Source: Nitrosospira sp. Nsp2 (GTDB taxonomy: Bacteria; Pseudomonadota; Gammaproteobacteria; Burkholderiales; Nitrosomonadaceae). Taken from it: a DNA stretch of 64,000 bases. The stretch lies in assembly GCF_003050965.1 (NCBI RefSeq), contig NZ_QAOU01000006.1:1-64000 (forward strand), written 5' to 3'. Both the position numbers and the translations under genes were made by a program. Positions 9,041-21,626 of this stretch are shown one piece after another. The notes under the pieces are model-generated. The model ran no database searches and was not told where the DNA came from. It saw nothing but the letters and a program-made list of their open reading frames with translations. How positions within the stretch are numbered: position 1 is the stretch's first letter; each line of letters starts with the position of its first letter.

Positions 9041-10444
9041 ATGCCTGCAGTAGATACTTTCTGGCTTTCCTGCCTTGACTATTTTGAGAAGGAGTTGAGC
9101 GCCCAGCAGTTCAATACCTGGATAAAACCCTTATCCCTGGAATCATCGCATAATGCGTTCGAGCCCGTGCTCGTGGCGCCCAACCGTTTCGTCATGCAAT
9201 GGGTAAAAGACAATTTCGTACCGCGGATCGAACAAATGGCCGAGGAATATTTTTCCTGCAACGTCCATTTTCAATTAAAACTTGCCGACCAGGGTCCCGC
9301 CAAACCCATTGAGCCCATAGCAAAAAGCACTATAGGCGCTCAAAACCAAGCTTCTGCCGCGTTCGACACGTCGCCGGTCGTATCGCAAAAAACAAGAGAT
9401 CCAAAAGAAAAACACGAAAAAAATCCCAGCCGGTTGAATCCAGCCTTTACCTTCAACAGTTTTGTCACGGGCAAAGCGAATCAACTGGCTCGAGCAGGCG
9501 CGATCCAGGTGGCCGAACGTCCGGGTGTTGCTTACAACCCCTTCTTTATTTACGGGGGCGTTGGTCTGGGTAAAACTCATTTGATTCAAGCGATCGGTAA
9601 TTCCGTACTGGAGCACAACAGTGCTGCCAAGGTCCGGTATATTCACGCAGAACAATACGTTTCCGACGTAGTAAGGGCTTACCAACATAAAGCATTCGAC
9701 GAGTTTAAACGGTACTACCATTCCCTTGATCTTCTGTTGATCGATGACATCCAGTTCTTTGGCGGCAAGAACCGGACGCAGGAAGAGTTTTTCTACGCCT
9801 TCAACGCGCTCATCGAAGCACATAAGCAGGTCATCATTACCTGCGACTCTTACCCAAAGGAAATCTCAGGTATGGAAGAACGCCTGATTTCACGTTTCGG
9901 CTGGGGGTTGACGGTAGCGGTCGAGCCTCCGGAACTGGAAATGCGTGTTGCCATTCTGCTGAAGAAGGCACTCATGGAAAACATTGTTCTGGATGAACAC
10001 GTGGCATTTTTCATCGCCAAACATATTCGGTCCAACGTGCGCGAATTGGAAGGCGCGCTCAAGCGGGTACTCGCGTATTCGAGATTCACCGGGCACTCAT
10101 TATCCCTCGACTTGGCGAGAGAAGCCCTGAAAGACTTGCTCGCGGTACAGAACCGTCAGATTTCCATAGAAAATATTCAGAAGACCGTCGCGGACTACTA
10201 TAAAATCAAGGTCGCGGAAATGTATTCTAAAAAGCGTTCTCGCATCGTCGCTCGACCGCGGCAAATGGCCATGGCCATCTCCAAAGAGCTCACACCTCTC
10301 AGTCTGCCCGACATTGGCGAAGCATTTGGCGGTAGAGATCACACAACAGTATTGCATGGCTACCGAAAAATTGCTGAGCTACGCGCTTCCGATCCAGCCA
10401 TCAATCGGGACTTCAACACCTTGTTGCACATTCTACGCGGTTGA
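9041..10444 (+). CDS. dnaA: Chromosomal replication initiator DnaA
   Basis: 467 residues with the four standard parts. The N-terminal DnaB/DiaA-interaction domain ([25 protein letters not shown] in this region) is followed by a variable polar linker at about 90-140. The AAA+ domain has the P-loop [10 protein letters not shown] (about 171-180) and Walker [10 protein letters not shown] (about 231-239). The C-terminal DNA-binding domain carries [14 protein letters not shown] (about 431-444), which reads DnaA boxes. It melts oriC and loads the helicase. The ATG at 9041 fits the family start. Confidence 0.98.
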   Translation: MPAVDTFWLSCLDYFEKELSAQQFNTWIKPLSLESSHNAFEPVLVAPNRFVMQWVKDNFVPRIEQMAEEYFSCNVHFQLKLADQGPAKPIEPIAKSTIGAQNQASAAFDTSPVVSQKTRDPKEKHEKNPSRLNPAFTFNSFVTGKANQLARAGAIQVAERPGVAYNPFFIYGGVGLGKTHLIQAIGNSVLEHNSAAKVRYIHAEQYVSDVVRAYQHKAFDEFKRYYHSLDLLLIDDIQFFGGKNRTQEEFFYAFNALIEAHKQVIITCDSYPKEISGMEERLISRFGWGLTVAVEPPELEMRVAILLKKALMENIVLDEHVAFFIAKHIRSNVRELEGALKRVLAYSRFTGHSLSLDLAREALKDLLAVQNRQISIENIQKTVADYYKIKVAEMYSKKRSRIVARPRQMAMAISKELTPLSLPDIGEAFGGRDHTTVLHGYRKIAELRASDPAINRDFNTLLHILRG

Positions 10445-10644
10445 TAGCCGTGGGGTAATGACGGGGATCATATGGGGATAACTCGGTCTTTTTGCCGTCA
10501 GGTAATTTTGCCCCCAAACTGTCCACAGGCAATACCTCATCTATACAGGGACGAGAAATTAGTTATTTCCTTAATATAAAAGCTTAAATTTTATTTGTAC
10601 CGGACTTTACCGGCTTCTATTAACGATTATTGTGGATTTAAATA
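10445..10644. other. Probable replication origin (oriC) between dnaA and dnaN
   Basis: This 200-base gene-free spacer holds several DnaA-box-like 9-mers. TGGGGATAA at 10473-10481 has one mismatch to the reverse-complement consensus. CTGTCCACA at 10519-10527 and TGTGGATTT at 10631-10639 have two mismatches each. An AT-rich stretch at about 10556-10598 could be the unwinding element. Together with the perfect box at 8955, the flanking dnaA/dnaN and nearby parS sites, this is the best oriC candidate. The exact boundaries and the functional box set are inferred, not shown. Confidence 0.65.
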
Positions 10645-11754
10645 ATGAAACTTATACAAGCCGATAGGGATACGTTGCTAAAGCCGCTGCAAACTGTGAC
10701 GGGCATTGTCGAGCGCCGCCATACCTTGCCGATCCTGTCCAACGTGTTTATAGAATTAAAAAACGAGTATCTTTCATTTATTGCAACTGATCTGGAAATC
10801 CAGATAACCACGTCAGCAAAGGATGGTAGCGCCCTGGACGTAGAGTATTCCGTCACAGTCGGCGCAAAAAAACTTCAGGATATATTGCGAGCGTTGCCGG
10901 AACAGGCTCAGGTAACCCTTGAGGCAAGCGAAAACAGGCTTCAAGCGAAAGCGGGTAAAAGCCGTTTTAATTTACAAACACTGCCCGCCGAAGATTTTCC
11001 CCGTTTCCCGGAAAGCAAGGAGTCCCAGGCGAGGATAACGCTGCAACAGGGGCAACTGAAACACCTTTTGTCCAGGGTGCAGTATGCGATGGCGCAACAG
11101 GACATTCGATATTATCTGAACGGGTTGCTCTTGCTGATAGAAGACAATTGCCTGAAGGTGGTGGCGACCGACGGTCACAGACTGGCGTTTGCCTTCATGA
11201 TGCTGGAAACGCACCAGGAGAAAAATGAGGTCATATTGCCCCGTAAAGTCGTACTGGAACTTGCCAGGTTGCTCGCTGACAGCGAGGAACCTGTTATCGT
11301 GGAGATTCTGCAAAATCAGGTGCGTTTTTCCTTTTCAAATGTAGTCCTCGTATCCAAGGTGGTGGACGGAAAGTTCCCCGACTATAACCGTGTTATTCCC
11401 ACCGGCTATCAGAAACAGTTCGATATAAACCGGCAGTTGTTCTTGCAAACGCTCCAGCGTGCATCAATTTTATCCAATGAAAAGTTTCGCGGCGTACGGC
11501 TCATATTGACCACGGGTAACTTGCGCATCGTGTGTAACAACAGTGAACAAGAAGAAGCGGAAGAAGAGCTGGAGCTTCAGTATGATGGCGAAGCGCTTGA
11601 TATTGGTTTCAATATCACTTACCTGCTGGATGTGTTAAATAACCTGAGCAGCGAAACCGTGCGGTGTTCTTTTGGGGATGCCAACAGCAGCGCGCTTATC
11701 GCCATTCCGGGCGAAGAAAATTTCAAATATGTCGTCATGCCAATGAGGATATAG
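10645..11754 (+). CDS. dnaN: DNA polymerase III beta sliding clamp
   Basis: 369 residues, typical of proteobacterial DnaN, with three repeated clamp domains. Family signatures include RRHTLPILSNV (about 24-34), IRYYLNGLLL and VVATDGHRLA in the middle, and the C-terminal YVVMPMRI, which ends with the M-P-M-R segment of the partner-binding pocket. The ring-shaped dimer tethers polymerase to DNA and also binds Hda and MutS. It follows dnaA across the presumed oriC. The start ATG at 10645 lacks a strong ribosome-binding site. Confidence 0.97.
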   Translation: MKLIQADRDTLLKPLQTVTGIVERRHTLPILSNVFIELKNEYLSFIATDLEIQITTSAKDGSALDVEYSVTVGAKKLQDILRALPEQAQVTLEASENRLQAKAGKSRFNLQTLPAEDFPRFPESKESQARITLQQGQLKHLLSRVQYAMAQQDIRYYLNGLLLLIEDNCLKVVATDGHRLAFAFMMLETHQEKNEVILPRKVVLELARLLADSEEPVIVEILQNQVRFSFSNVVLVSKVVDGKFPDYNRVIPTGYQKQFDINRQLFLQTLQRASILSNEKFRGVRLILTTGNLRIVCNNSEQEEAEEELELQYDGEALDIGFNITYLLDVLNNLSSETVRCSFGDANSSALIAIPGEENFKYVVMPMRI

Positions 11755-11831
11755 CAGCGATCGCAAGACGCAGCAGCCGCCGAAAAGTCGCCAACAGTAC
11801 AGTCGGGGAAGAAACACGTCCGAATAACCGC

Positions 11832-14287
<2,456 letters not shown>

Positions 14288-14443
14288 CGGTGTCAGCCGC
14301 GGTTGCGCGGCAGTGCAAAAGGAGGCGGGTCCCGGAGCTTTTCCGTGCCAACAGCGCTAGAGGTTCATCCCGATCATGTTTGTCGTACTTCTATCGCTAC
14401 ACTGCCAATACGTTTCTAAAAATATTGAAAGGATTGAACTGAT

Positions 14444-15694
14444 ATGTGGCCCTCGAAACATACCCTCGAAAACGTCGACCCGGACTTGTGGCAGGCAATC
14501 AAGGGGGAAATTCAACGGCAGGAAGACTATATCGAGCTGATAGCCTCGGAAAACTACGCCAGTCCGGCAGTGATGCAGGCGCAGGGAACGGTGCTGACCA
14601 ATAAATATGCGGAGGGCTATCCCGGTAAACGCTACTACGGCGGCTGCGAGTATGTTGACGTCGTGGAGCAACTGGCGATAGACCGATTAAAAGGGCTGTT
14701 CGACGCGGAGTACGTAAATGTCCAGCCGCATTCCGGCTCCCAAGCGAACGCCGCGGTATATTTGACGGCGCTCCAACCCGGCGACACCTTTCTGGGGATG
14801 TCCCTCGCCCATGGCGGCCATCTAACCCACGGCGCATCGGTTAATCTCAGCGGCAAGATTTTCAATGCGATCGCATACGGACTGAGGCCCGAAAACGAAG
14901 AGCTGGACTACGATCAAGTGGCCCGTCTAGCGCGCGAGCATAAGCCTAAAATGATCGTTGCTGGCGCCTCTGCCTACTCGCTTATAATAGATTGGAAGCG
15001 TTTTCGCAAGATCGCAGATGAAGTGGGTGCTTACTTATTCGTCGATATGGCGCATTACGCCGGCTTGGTTGCGGCGGGGTTTTATCCCAACCCGGTCGGT
15101 ATCGCCGATTTCGTCACCAGTACGACTCATAAGACGTTACGCGGTCCCCGCGGGGGCGTTATCATGGCCAAGCCTGAGCATGAGAAAGCCCTGAATTCGG
15201 CGATATTTCCGCAAACACAAGGTGGCCCGCTGATGCACGTGATTGCCGCGAAGGCTGTCGCCTTTAAAGAGGCGGCGAGCGCCGAGTTCAGGAATTATCA
15301 GGAGCAGGTGATAGACAACGCCCGCGTGATGGCCAAGGTATTACAGGAGCGCGGTCTTCGCATCGTCTCCGGCCGAACGGATTGCCACATGTTCCTGGTG
15401 GATTTGCGCACTAAGCATATCACCGGCAAACAGGCCGCCGAATCGCTGGAACTGGCGCATATCACGGTCAACAAAAACGCCATCCCTAATGATCCCCAGA
15501 AACCTTTTGTCACCAGCGGTATTCGCATCGGCTCGCCCGCGATTACCACCCGCGGTTTCAAAGAACTGGAAGCGGAGCAACTGGCGAATCTGATCGCCGA
15601 TGTGCTCGACGCCCCTACCGACACGTCGGTTCTTTCGCATGTCGCGCAGCAGGCAAAATCGATGTGTGCCAAATTCCCCGTTTATCAACGCTGA
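14444..15694 (+). CDS. glyA: Serine hydroxymethyltransferase
   Basis: 416 residues, standard for bacterial SHMT. The PLP-binding lysine lies in [14 protein letters not shown] (about 225-238). Other signatures are [14 protein letters not shown] (substrate and PLP contacts) and [10 protein letters not shown]. It interconverts serine plus tetrahydrofolate with glycine plus 5,10-methylene-tetrahydrofolate, the main source of one-carbon units. AAAGGA lies a short distance before the ATG. The 156 bases after gyrB show no glycine riboswitch. Confidence 0.97.
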   Translation: MWPSKHTLENVDPDLWQAIKGEIQRQEDYIELIASENYASPAVMQAQGTVLTNKYAEGYPGKRYYGGCEYVDVVEQLAIDRLKGLFDAEYVNVQPHSGSQANAAVYLTALQPGDTFLGMSLAHGGHLTHGASVNLSGKIFNAIAYGLRPENEELDYDQVARLAREHKPKMIVAGASAYSLIIDWKRFRKIADEVGAYLFVDMAHYAGLVAAGFYPNPVGIADFVTSTTHKTLRGPRGGVIMAKPEHEKALNSAIFPQTQGGPLMHVIAAKAVAFKEAASAEFRNYQEQVIDNARVMAKVLQERGLRIVSGRTDCHMFLVDLRTKHITGKQAAESLELAHITVNKNAIPNDPQKPFVTSGIRIGSPAITTRGFKELEAEQLANLIADVLDAPTDTSVLSHVAQQAKSMCAKFPVYQR

Positions 15695-15800
15695 TGCGCA
15701 AGGGACGACGCGTCGATCAGTTTCCCCTTGTGCGCGATCACTGCTCAAGGCTGAACCGTCGTCGCGCCGGTTCAGCTTCGCCCGCTCCCGAGGGTGACGC

Positions 15801-16280
15801 GTGAAATGTCCCTTTTGCAATGCCGAGGATACAAGCGTAACCGATTCGCGTGTGAGCGAAGAAGGCGACAGAATACGCCGTCGCCGCCGCTGCCTCACGT
15901 GCGACAAACGTTTTACTACATATGAAACGGTCGAGCTGCGGATGCCTCAGGTAGTGAAGCAGGACGGCAACCGTGCAGAGTTCGACCGTGACAAACTGCT
16001 GACAAGCTTCATGCGTCCATTGCATAAGCGTCCGGTTCCCACCGGTGATGTGGATGCCGCAATAGATCGTATCGTGCAAAAACTCCTGAGCCTGGGTGAG
16101 CGAGAGGTGCCTTCGCGTAAAATTGGCGAAATGGTGATGGAGGAACTCTACAAATTGGATAAGGTCGCCTACATACGCTTTGCCTCCGTATACCGAAGCT
16201 TCCAGGGAGTTGATGATTTCCGCAGCGTTATAAAAGAAGTGCAACATCCGCAGCAAGGTAAGGAACCGAAAAAGACGTAA
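15801..16280 (+). CDS. nrdR: Transcriptional repressor NrdR
   Basis: 159 residues. A zinc ribbon uses Cys3, Cys6, Cys31 and Cys34 ([16 protein letters not shown]). It is followed by the ATP-cone domain (about 49-139), which senses ATP/dATP. NrdR represses ribonucleotide reductase genes by binding NrdR boxes. The start is a GTG at 15801 with GAGGGTG upstream. The glyA-nrdR-ribD order is common in betaproteobacteria. Confidence 0.96.
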   Translation: MKCPFCNAEDTSVTDSRVSEEGDRIRRRRRCLTCDKRFTTYETVELRMPQVVKQDGNRAEFDRDKLLTSFMRPLHKRPVPTGDVDAAIDRIVQKLLSLGEREVPSRKIGEMVMEELYKLDKVAYIRFASVYRSFQGVDDFRSVIKEVQHPQQGKEPKKT

Positions 16281-16394
16281 GCCTCGTTTCGGCCGCGATT
16301 TCTTCCATTGTCAGGAAGAGGGAACCGGGCGATGTAGGCCGTAATGAGAGAATTTGCAGGGCGCCGCCGCGATAGGCCTAATTGAGGATTGTCC

Positions 16395-17483
16395 ATGTTC
16401 TCCGCCAGTGATCATGCGTATATGGCCCAAGCGTTACGGCTGGCCGAAAAAGGACTTTACAGCACCAGCCCCAACCCTCGCGTCGGCTGTGTTCTGGTCC
16501 GGGACAGCCGCGTGGTGGGCAGCGGCTGGCACGAACGCGCAGGTGCGCCTCACGCGGAAATCAACGCACTCGCCGCGGCGGGAGAGGCGGCACGCGGCGC
16601 GACCGCTTATCTCACGCTGGAGCCGTGCAGTCATCATGGGCGCACCCCGCCTTGCGCCGATGCACTGATCAAAGCGGGAATTGCAAGGCTGGTGACGGCC
16701 ATGGAAGACCCAAATCCGCTAGTATCAGGCAGCGGTTATGCAAAGCTCCAGGACGCTGGAATCGAAGTGAAGACCGGTCTCATGGCAGCCGAAGCAAGGG
16801 CGCTCAATATCGGCTTCGCCGCGCGCATGGCGCGCGGCCGCCCATGGGTAAGGATGAAAATCGCGGCCAGCCTCGACGGCAAGACCGGCCTCAAGAACGG
16901 CGCCAGTCAATGGATTACGAGCGAGGCAGCGCGTCGTGACGGGCACAGATTGCGAGCACGTTCCTGCGCGGTGATGACCGGGATTGGCAGCGTGCTGGCT
17001 GACAACCCCCGGTTGACGGTCCGTCATTTGGAAACCACCAGGCAGCCACTAAGGGTGGTCGTGGATAGCCGCCTCGAAATTCCGTTGGAGGCGAGGTTGC
17101 TGCGCGGCGCCGGCGAGCTCGTTTTTACCGCGAGCGCGAGCGAGGGGATAATCGGGGCGTTGCATGAAGTCGGTGCTCGCGTCATCGTGTTGCCCGATCA
17201 AAACGATAATGTCGATCTCGGCGCGATGATGCGAAAGCTAGCCGATTTCGAGATAAACGAAGTCCTGGTAGAAGCGGGCTGGCGATTGAATGGTGCTTTG
17301 ATCAACGCGGGGCTGGTGGACGAGCTGGTCATCTATCTCGCACCGTATCTGATAGGCGATATGGGCCTCGGCATGCTAAAACTGCCTGAATTAGCCGATC
17401 TGCAGCGGAAGCGGGCTCTTGTAATTGAAGACGTACGCAGCGTAGGGCCCGATCTCCGGATCACGGCCCAATTGACCCAATAA
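16395..17483 (+). CDS. ribD: Bifunctional riboflavin deaminase/reductase RibD
   Basis: 362 residues from the ATG at 16395, chosen over a TTG six bases earlier because GAGGA lies 6 bases before the ATG. The deaminase half has the zinc site HAE (53-55) with PCSHHGRTPPC (Cys78 and Cys87). The reductase half (from about 145) has VRMKIAASLDGKTGL and the dihydrofolate-reductase-like fold, ending in the LVEAGWRLNGALI region. It carries out the second and third steps of riboflavin synthesis. It is separated from ribE by the convergent regB-regA pair. Confidence 0.96.
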   Translation: MFSASDHAYMAQALRLAEKGLYSTSPNPRVGCVLVRDSRVVGSGWHERAGAPHAEINALAAAGEAARGATAYLTLEPCSHHGRTPPCADALIKAGIARLVTAMEDPNPLVSGSGYAKLQDAGIEVKTGLMAAEARALNIGFAARMARGRPWVRMKIAASLDGKTGLKNGASQWITSEAARRDGHRLRARSCAVMTGIGSVLADNPRLTVRHLETTRQPLRVVVDSRLEIPLEARLLRGAGELVFTASASEGIIGALHEVGARVIVLPDQNDNVDLGAMMRKLADFEINEVLVEAGWRLNGALINAGLVDELVIYLAPYLIGDMGLGMLKLPELADLQRKRALVIEDVRSVGPDLRITAQLTQ

Positions 17484-17502
17484 CGTGTCTTTAGAATAAG
17501 TC

Positions 17503-18063
17503 TCAGGTCTTGGCAGGATATTTGGTGAGCTTGCGCTGCAAGGTGCGCCGGTGCATGTTGAGCACTCTCGCCGTTACCGAAACGTTCCCTTTATTCTCAT
17601 TCAACACGCGCTGGATATACTCCCATTCGAGTCGACCGACTGACAATGGATGCGCGCTGATTTTCACATCCGCATCTCCCGTCGTACGCTCAAACGCCAC
17701 CATGATTTCGTCAACGTCGACCGGTTTCGCCAGGTAATGGGTGGCGCCAAGCTTGATTGCTTCCACTGCCGTGGCAATACTGGCGTAGCCAGTTAACATG
17801 ACAATTCGCGTGCCCGGATCCAGGGCTCTCAGTTTTTCAACCAAAGCCAATCCCGAGGTACCGGGTAGCCTGAGATCGATTACCGCAAACTCGGGCGTGC
17901 ACGCTTCGGCGGCTTCCACTGCCTGCTCCACGGTGTGTGCACACGAAACGTTGAATCCGCGCTTTGCCATTGCATTGGCAAGTACGGTACAAAAAGTCAA
18001 GTCATCATCCACCACCAGCAATGTGGGGCGGTCGTCCACTTCCATTCCAGGTTGCGTTGTCAT
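17503..18063 (-). CDS. regA: RegA/PrrA/ActR-type redox response regulator
   Basis: 186 residues from the ATG at 18063, which overlaps the regB stop by four bases (ATGA); an upstream in-frame GTG is less likely. The receiver domain has the phospho-acceptor Asp63 in VIDLRLPG and the switch lysine in LAKP (Lys113). The C-terminal Fis-type helix-turn-helix reads NVSVTARVLNMHRRTLQRKL, the RegA hallmark. In other proteobacteria RegA controls respiration, carbon and nitrogen metabolism in response to redox state. It is convergent with ribD, 19 bases away. Confidence 0.92.
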   Translation of the reverse strand: MTTQPGMEVDDRPTLLVVDDDLTFCTVLANAMAKRGFNVSCAHTVEQAVEAAEACTPEFAVIDLRLPGTSGLALVEKLRALDPGTRIVMLTGYASIATAVEAIKLGATHYLAKPVDVDEIMVAFERTTGDADVKISAHPLSVGRLEWEYIQRVLNENKGNVSVTARVLNMHRRTLQRKLTKYPAKT

Positions 18064-19367
18064 ATTGATTGCCGTATCAGAGGTAGTATTACTTCGGTGC
18101 ACGCGCCGCCCTCCCGACCTTCCCGATTCATCAGGCGCACGCTGCCACCGAAACGTTCTATATTTGCATTGGCCAAAAACAGGCCGATTCCAAAACCCTG
18201 CCCTCGCGGCTTCGTGGTGAAGAAAGCTTGTCCCGCCCGCTGTACAGCTTCCCCGCTCAGGCCTTCACCATAGTCAAGAATTTGGAGATGCAGTTCGCTA
18301 TGATTCCACTTAACCTCTACCTCTATATGCTTAAGAGACGCATCAGCGGCGTTATTCAACAGATTGAGAATGGACTGGCTCAGCAATTGCGTGTTGAGAA
18401 TCTGAGGCGGGGGCTCTACCCCGCTAGCGCGGTAAGTGAATTTGACGGATGGCCGCATCAGTTGCCATTTATCAAGCACCTGGTTTAGAAAACTATCCAC
18501 CGCCTGGCCGCTGACGTCTTCCGCCCGCGCCTGGCCGGCATCGGCCAGCAATTGCGTCAGAGTGCGCTTGCAATGACTTATCTGATCACGCAGTATCCTG
18601 ATATTATTTTGAAATTCGCTGTTTTGGGTATTTTCGTGCTGTAGCTCTCCCGTTACCACCGCCATCGTTGCCAGTGGTGTACCAAGCTCATGCGCTGCTC
18701 CCGCAGCCAGCGTCCCCAACGCGATGATCTGCTCATTGCGCAACGCCTGTTCGCGTGCCAGCGCCAGGTCCTTGTCCCGCTCGCGAATGGATATGCCCAT
18801 CTTGACAACGAACCAGGCGATTAATACAGTGCTTAACACAAAGGCCAGCCACATTCCCGACACATGCAAAATGAACTCGCTGCCATGCTCGTCATGATCG
18901 TGCGGTAGCGGCACGTAATAAAATAGCAGCAGCGTGTAAAAGCTTATCGTAATCGCCGCCATTACCCATGTATAAGCCCAGGGGAGCGCGGCGGCTGCGA
19001 TCGTCAGCGGTAACAGATAGAGGGAGATAAACGGATTGGTCGAACCGCCGCTGAAATACAGCAGCGCGCTTAAAGCAAAAACATCCATCAAAAGCTGCGC
19101 AAAAAACTCGACGCTTGAAACCGGCCACTTGCGGCGCAGACGAATCCAGGTGGCGAGATTCAGGACCGCGAGCAGGACCGCTACCGCGACCATTTCGGTC
19201 CAGGGCAGGTTCATCTCAAGTACCCAATATGCCAAGGCAAAGGTCAGGCACTGAACGGAAATTACGATATTTCGGAGCAGAAACAACCGCTGCAGGTTCT
19301 TGCTTAGCGGCGATTGGCTGAGATCACTGAACATTTGCGTCGCTTGTGCTTGCGCTGCTTGTATCAT
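18060..19367 (-). CDS. regB: RegB/PrrB-type redox sensor histidine kinase
   Basis: 435 residues. About six membrane helices fill residues 30-200, with the quinone-site motif GGSTNPF (GGxxNPF) in the loop of the RegB family. The phosphorylated histidine lies in the H-box AAHELGTPLATMA. A cysteine soon after it (SHCKRTL) may match the redox-active cysteine of RegB. The N-box LLNNAADAS and G-box GFGIGLFLANANIERFGG complete the ATPase domain. It phosphorylates RegA, encoded directly downstream with a 4-base overlap. The ATG at 19367 has no obvious ribosome-binding site; ATG at 19334 is an alternative. Confidence 0.92.
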   Translation of the reverse strand: MIQAAQAQATQMFSDLSQSPLSKNLQRLFLLRNIVISVQCLTFALAYWVLEMNLPWTEMVAVAVLLAVLNLATWIRLRRKWPVSSVEFFAQLLMDVFALSALLYFSGGSTNPFISLYLLPLTIAAAALPWAYTWVMAAITISFYTLLLFYYVPLPHDHDEHGSEFILHVSGMWLAFVLSTVLIAWFVVKMGISIRERDKDLALAREQALRNEQIIALGTLAAGAAHELGTPLATMAVVTGELQHENTQNSEFQNNIRILRDQISHCKRTLTQLLADAGQARAEDVSGQAVDSFLNQVLDKWQLMRPSVKFTYRASGVEPPPQILNTQLLSQSILNLLNNAADASLKHIEVEVKWNHSELHLQILDYGEGLSGEAVQRAGQAFFTTKPRGQGFGIGLFLANANIERFGGSVRLMNREGREGGACTEVILPLIRQSI

Positions 19368-19803
19368 TCGACAAAAAAGTCCCCGGAAAACGTCCCTGTT
19401 CCGTGGACAGCGAAAACAAATATGCGTTGTCTTCGGGACGAGGCCAACTTCGGATGTCAGAAACGCATCGGCGTACCTCGGGCACTCACCTCGGGCACTT
19501 CGTAATGGCTGGGCGCGTATGGTTCTTAAGGGTGGCGGCGCCCTCTACGTCCCGAGCCAGTCTAAACGAGCGCTCGCAGGACCAACCGACGCTCATCCTT
19601 TATTGTGGGTCGCTGGTCTCGGAAAGCTGACCCCGTCGTGTCTGCGAGAGCAGACCGACGCACTTATGCTGCTGGATGCGTTACGGACCCGTTCTGAGAT
19701 GACAAACATTATCGTATATTCCCATTCGCGGCCATGCGGCAAATTGCCGCACACCATACGACATCGGCTGCCCGATATTGTATTTGAAAGCAGGAAGGAT
19801 TAG
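19368..19803. other. 436-base spacer between regB and ribE, no recognised gene
   Basis: The divergent promoters of regB (minus) and ribE (plus) must lie here. The open frames in it resemble nothing I know. A 17-base palindrome, TGCGGCAAATTGCCGCA, sits at 19735-19751, about 50 bases before ribE, and could be an operator. I looked for an FMN riboswitch, as expected upstream of some rib genes, and did not see its conserved segments. Confidence 0.5.
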
Positions 19804-20397
19804 ATGTTCACTGGAATCATCCAAGCTGTTGGGGAAATTAAACACGTCATGCCCCTGGAGGATGGCGTAAGCTTGCGCGTCGCGCCCGGTCCCCTGGATC
19901 TAAGCGACGTCAAAACCGGGGACAGCATCGCGATAAATGGGGTCTGCCTAACCGTTACCACCATTTCCGATGGCCTGTTCTCCGTGGACCTATCTCGAGA
20001 AACGTTGAACTGCACAGTAGGTATGGATAAGCAGGGCGTCGAAGTAAATCTTGAAAAGGCGCTGCGGCTATCCGACCGGCTTGGCGGTCATCTGGTAAGC
20101 GGTCACGTCGATGGAATCGGCCAGGTAATCGAGTTTACGCCAATCGGCGAAAGTCATCTGCTGGTGCTTCGAGTGCCGCTCCCCTTATTAAAATATATTG
20201 CTAAAAAGGGTTCGATCACCGTGAATGGGGTAAGCTTGACGGTTAACACACTAGCGCAGGACAAGATAGAGATCAATCTTATCCCTCATACCCTGGCGGC
20301 GACGACGCTTAAAGGCCTCGACACAGGCGCCAAAGTCAACATCGAGGTCGATATGCTCGCGCGCTACGTGGAGCGACTGATCGGCAACCGGATATAA
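19804..20397 (+). CDS. ribE: Riboflavin synthase, alpha subunit
   Basis: 197 residues beginning [12 protein letters not shown], the family start. There are two similar lumazine-binding halves (about 1-97 and 98-197): the first has [11 protein letters not shown] and the second [12 protein letters not shown]. It dismutates two molecules of 6,7-dimethyl-8-ribityllumazine into riboflavin and the pyrimidine precursor. It heads the ribE-ribBA-ribH-nusB-thiL-pgpA run. AGGAAGG precedes the ATG. Confidence 0.96.
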   Translation: MFTGIIQAVGEIKHVMPLEDGVSLRVAPGPLDLSDVKTGDSIAINGVCLTVTTISDGLFSVDLSRETLNCTVGMDKQGVEVNLEKALRLSDRLGGHLVSGHVDGIGQVIEFTPIGESHLLVLRVPLPLLKYIAKKGSITVNGVSLTVNTLAQDKIEINLIPHTLAATTLKGLDTGAKVNIEVDMLARYVERLIGNRI

Positions 20398-20416
20398 GTA
20401 TTGGCTAAAGTTTGAC

Positions 20417-21535
20417 ATGATTATCAGTTCCATCCAGGAAATAATTGCCGAAATCAGGGCCGGCAAAATGGTCATCCTTGTGGATGAGGAAAATCGCGAA
20501 AATGAGGGCGACCTCGTGCTGGCAGCGGATTTCGTTACCCCTGAAGCCATTAATTTCATGGCGACGCATGGCCGCGGATTAATCTGCCTGACGCTGACCG
20601 ATGAGCGATGCCGCCAGCTCAATCTGCCGCTCATGGTCGCTGCCAACCGCTCGCCGTTGGGCACCAATTTTACCGTTTCAATCGAGGCGGCCAGCGGGGT
20701 CACGACCGGGATTTCGGCCCATGATCGCGCGCGAACTGTTCAGGCTGCGGTGAGCCGGCACGCAAAGCCCGAAGATATCGTCCAGCCGGGACACATTTTT
20801 CCGCTCATGGCCCAGTCCGGGGGCGTGCTCGTGCGGGCGGGCCACACCGAGGCGGGGTGTGATCTGGCAAACCTCGCGGGCCTTACCCCGGCCGCGGTCA
20901 TTTGCGAAATACTCAACGAAGATGGCAGCATGGCTCGTCTGCCAGATCTGGTTGAGTTCGCCGTAAGGCACCAACTCAAGATCGGCGCGATCACTGATCT
21001 CATCCATTACCGGAGCCGCACGGAAAGTCTCGTCCAACGCGTGGCCGAACGCCCCGTTCAAACGGCCCATGGCGAGTTCCGCCTGATCGCTTATCTGGAC
21101 AAGACCGCGAATGCAACCCACCTGGCGCTTGTCAAAGGCATTATCGATCCGGGCGCTGAAACGCTGGTGCGCGTACACGAGCCGCTTTCGGTAATTGATC
21201 TTCTCGACGTAAACGACGATACCCATTCGTGGAACGTGAATGATACCCTTCAGGTGATCGGGGATGCCGAAAGCGGCATAATAGTACTGCTCCATCCCGC
21301 GGAAAGCGGGCCCGAGTTGCTGGATCGTGTCACCCCGACAAAAACAGGGCCTCGGGTCCCCGCCCGCACCGACTTGCGTGACTACGGTATCGGGGCCCAG
21401 ATACTGAAGGATCTCAATGTAGGCAAGATGCGGTTGCTGGCGATACCGCGCAAAATGCCGAGCATGGCCGGGTTTGGGCTCGAAGTAGCTGGATATCTGG
21501 AACCGGTAGATAAAAGCTGGAAGCAGGACAATTAG
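20417..21535 (+). CDS. ribBA: 3,4-dihydroxy-2-butanone-4-phosphate synthase fused to a degenerate GTP cyclohydrolase II domain
   Basis: 372 residues. The first about 205 are a complete RibB domain with [12 protein letters not shown] (acidic metal site) and [15 protein letters not shown]; it converts ribulose 5-phosphate to the four-carbon riboflavin precursor. The C-terminal half has the GTP cyclohydrolase II fold but lacks the zinc-binding cysteine cluster (GDxxxSxRCDCG): the matching stretch reads [17 protein letters not shown]. It is therefore probably a RibBX-type hybrid without cyclohydrolase activity, as reported for several proteobacteria. A separate RibA is expected elsewhere in the genome. 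Confidence 0.92.
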   Translation: MIISSIQEIIAEIRAGKMVILVDEENRENEGDLVLAADFVTPEAINFMATHGRGLICLTLTDERCRQLNLPLMVAANRSPLGTNFTVSIEAASGVTTGISAHDRARTVQAAVSRHAKPEDIVQPGHIFPLMAQSGGVLVRAGHTEAGCDLANLAGLTPAAVICEILNEDGSMARLPDLVEFAVRHQLKIGAITDLIHYRSRTESLVQRVAERPVQTAHGEFRLIAYLDKTANATHLALVKGIIDPGAETLVRVHEPLSVIDLLDVNDDTHSWNVNDTLQVIGDAESGIIVLLHPAESGPELLDRVTPTKTGPRVPARTDLRDYGIGAQILKDLNVGKMRLLAIPRKMPSMAGFGLEVAGYLEPVDKSWKQDN

Positions 21536-21626
21536 CTAGAAGCAATTCGGCATGGTTTTAATTGACAGCGTCAACGTGACGGCCAGAACTTATCTTTGTT
21601 GCAGACCGATTTTGTAAAGGAATAAT

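Noticed and set aside
14288-14443. Glycine riboswitch before glyA
   Set aside because: No GCACCGA/GGGGCAA-type conserved bases or tandem aptamer could be found in the 156-base spacer.
19300-19803. Plus-strand frame of 167 codons between regB and ribE
   Set aside because: It starts inside regB, matches nothing known and lacks a plausible initiation site.
19368-19803. FMN riboswitch before ribE
   Set aside because: None of the conserved RFN segments or the pairing pattern were visible.
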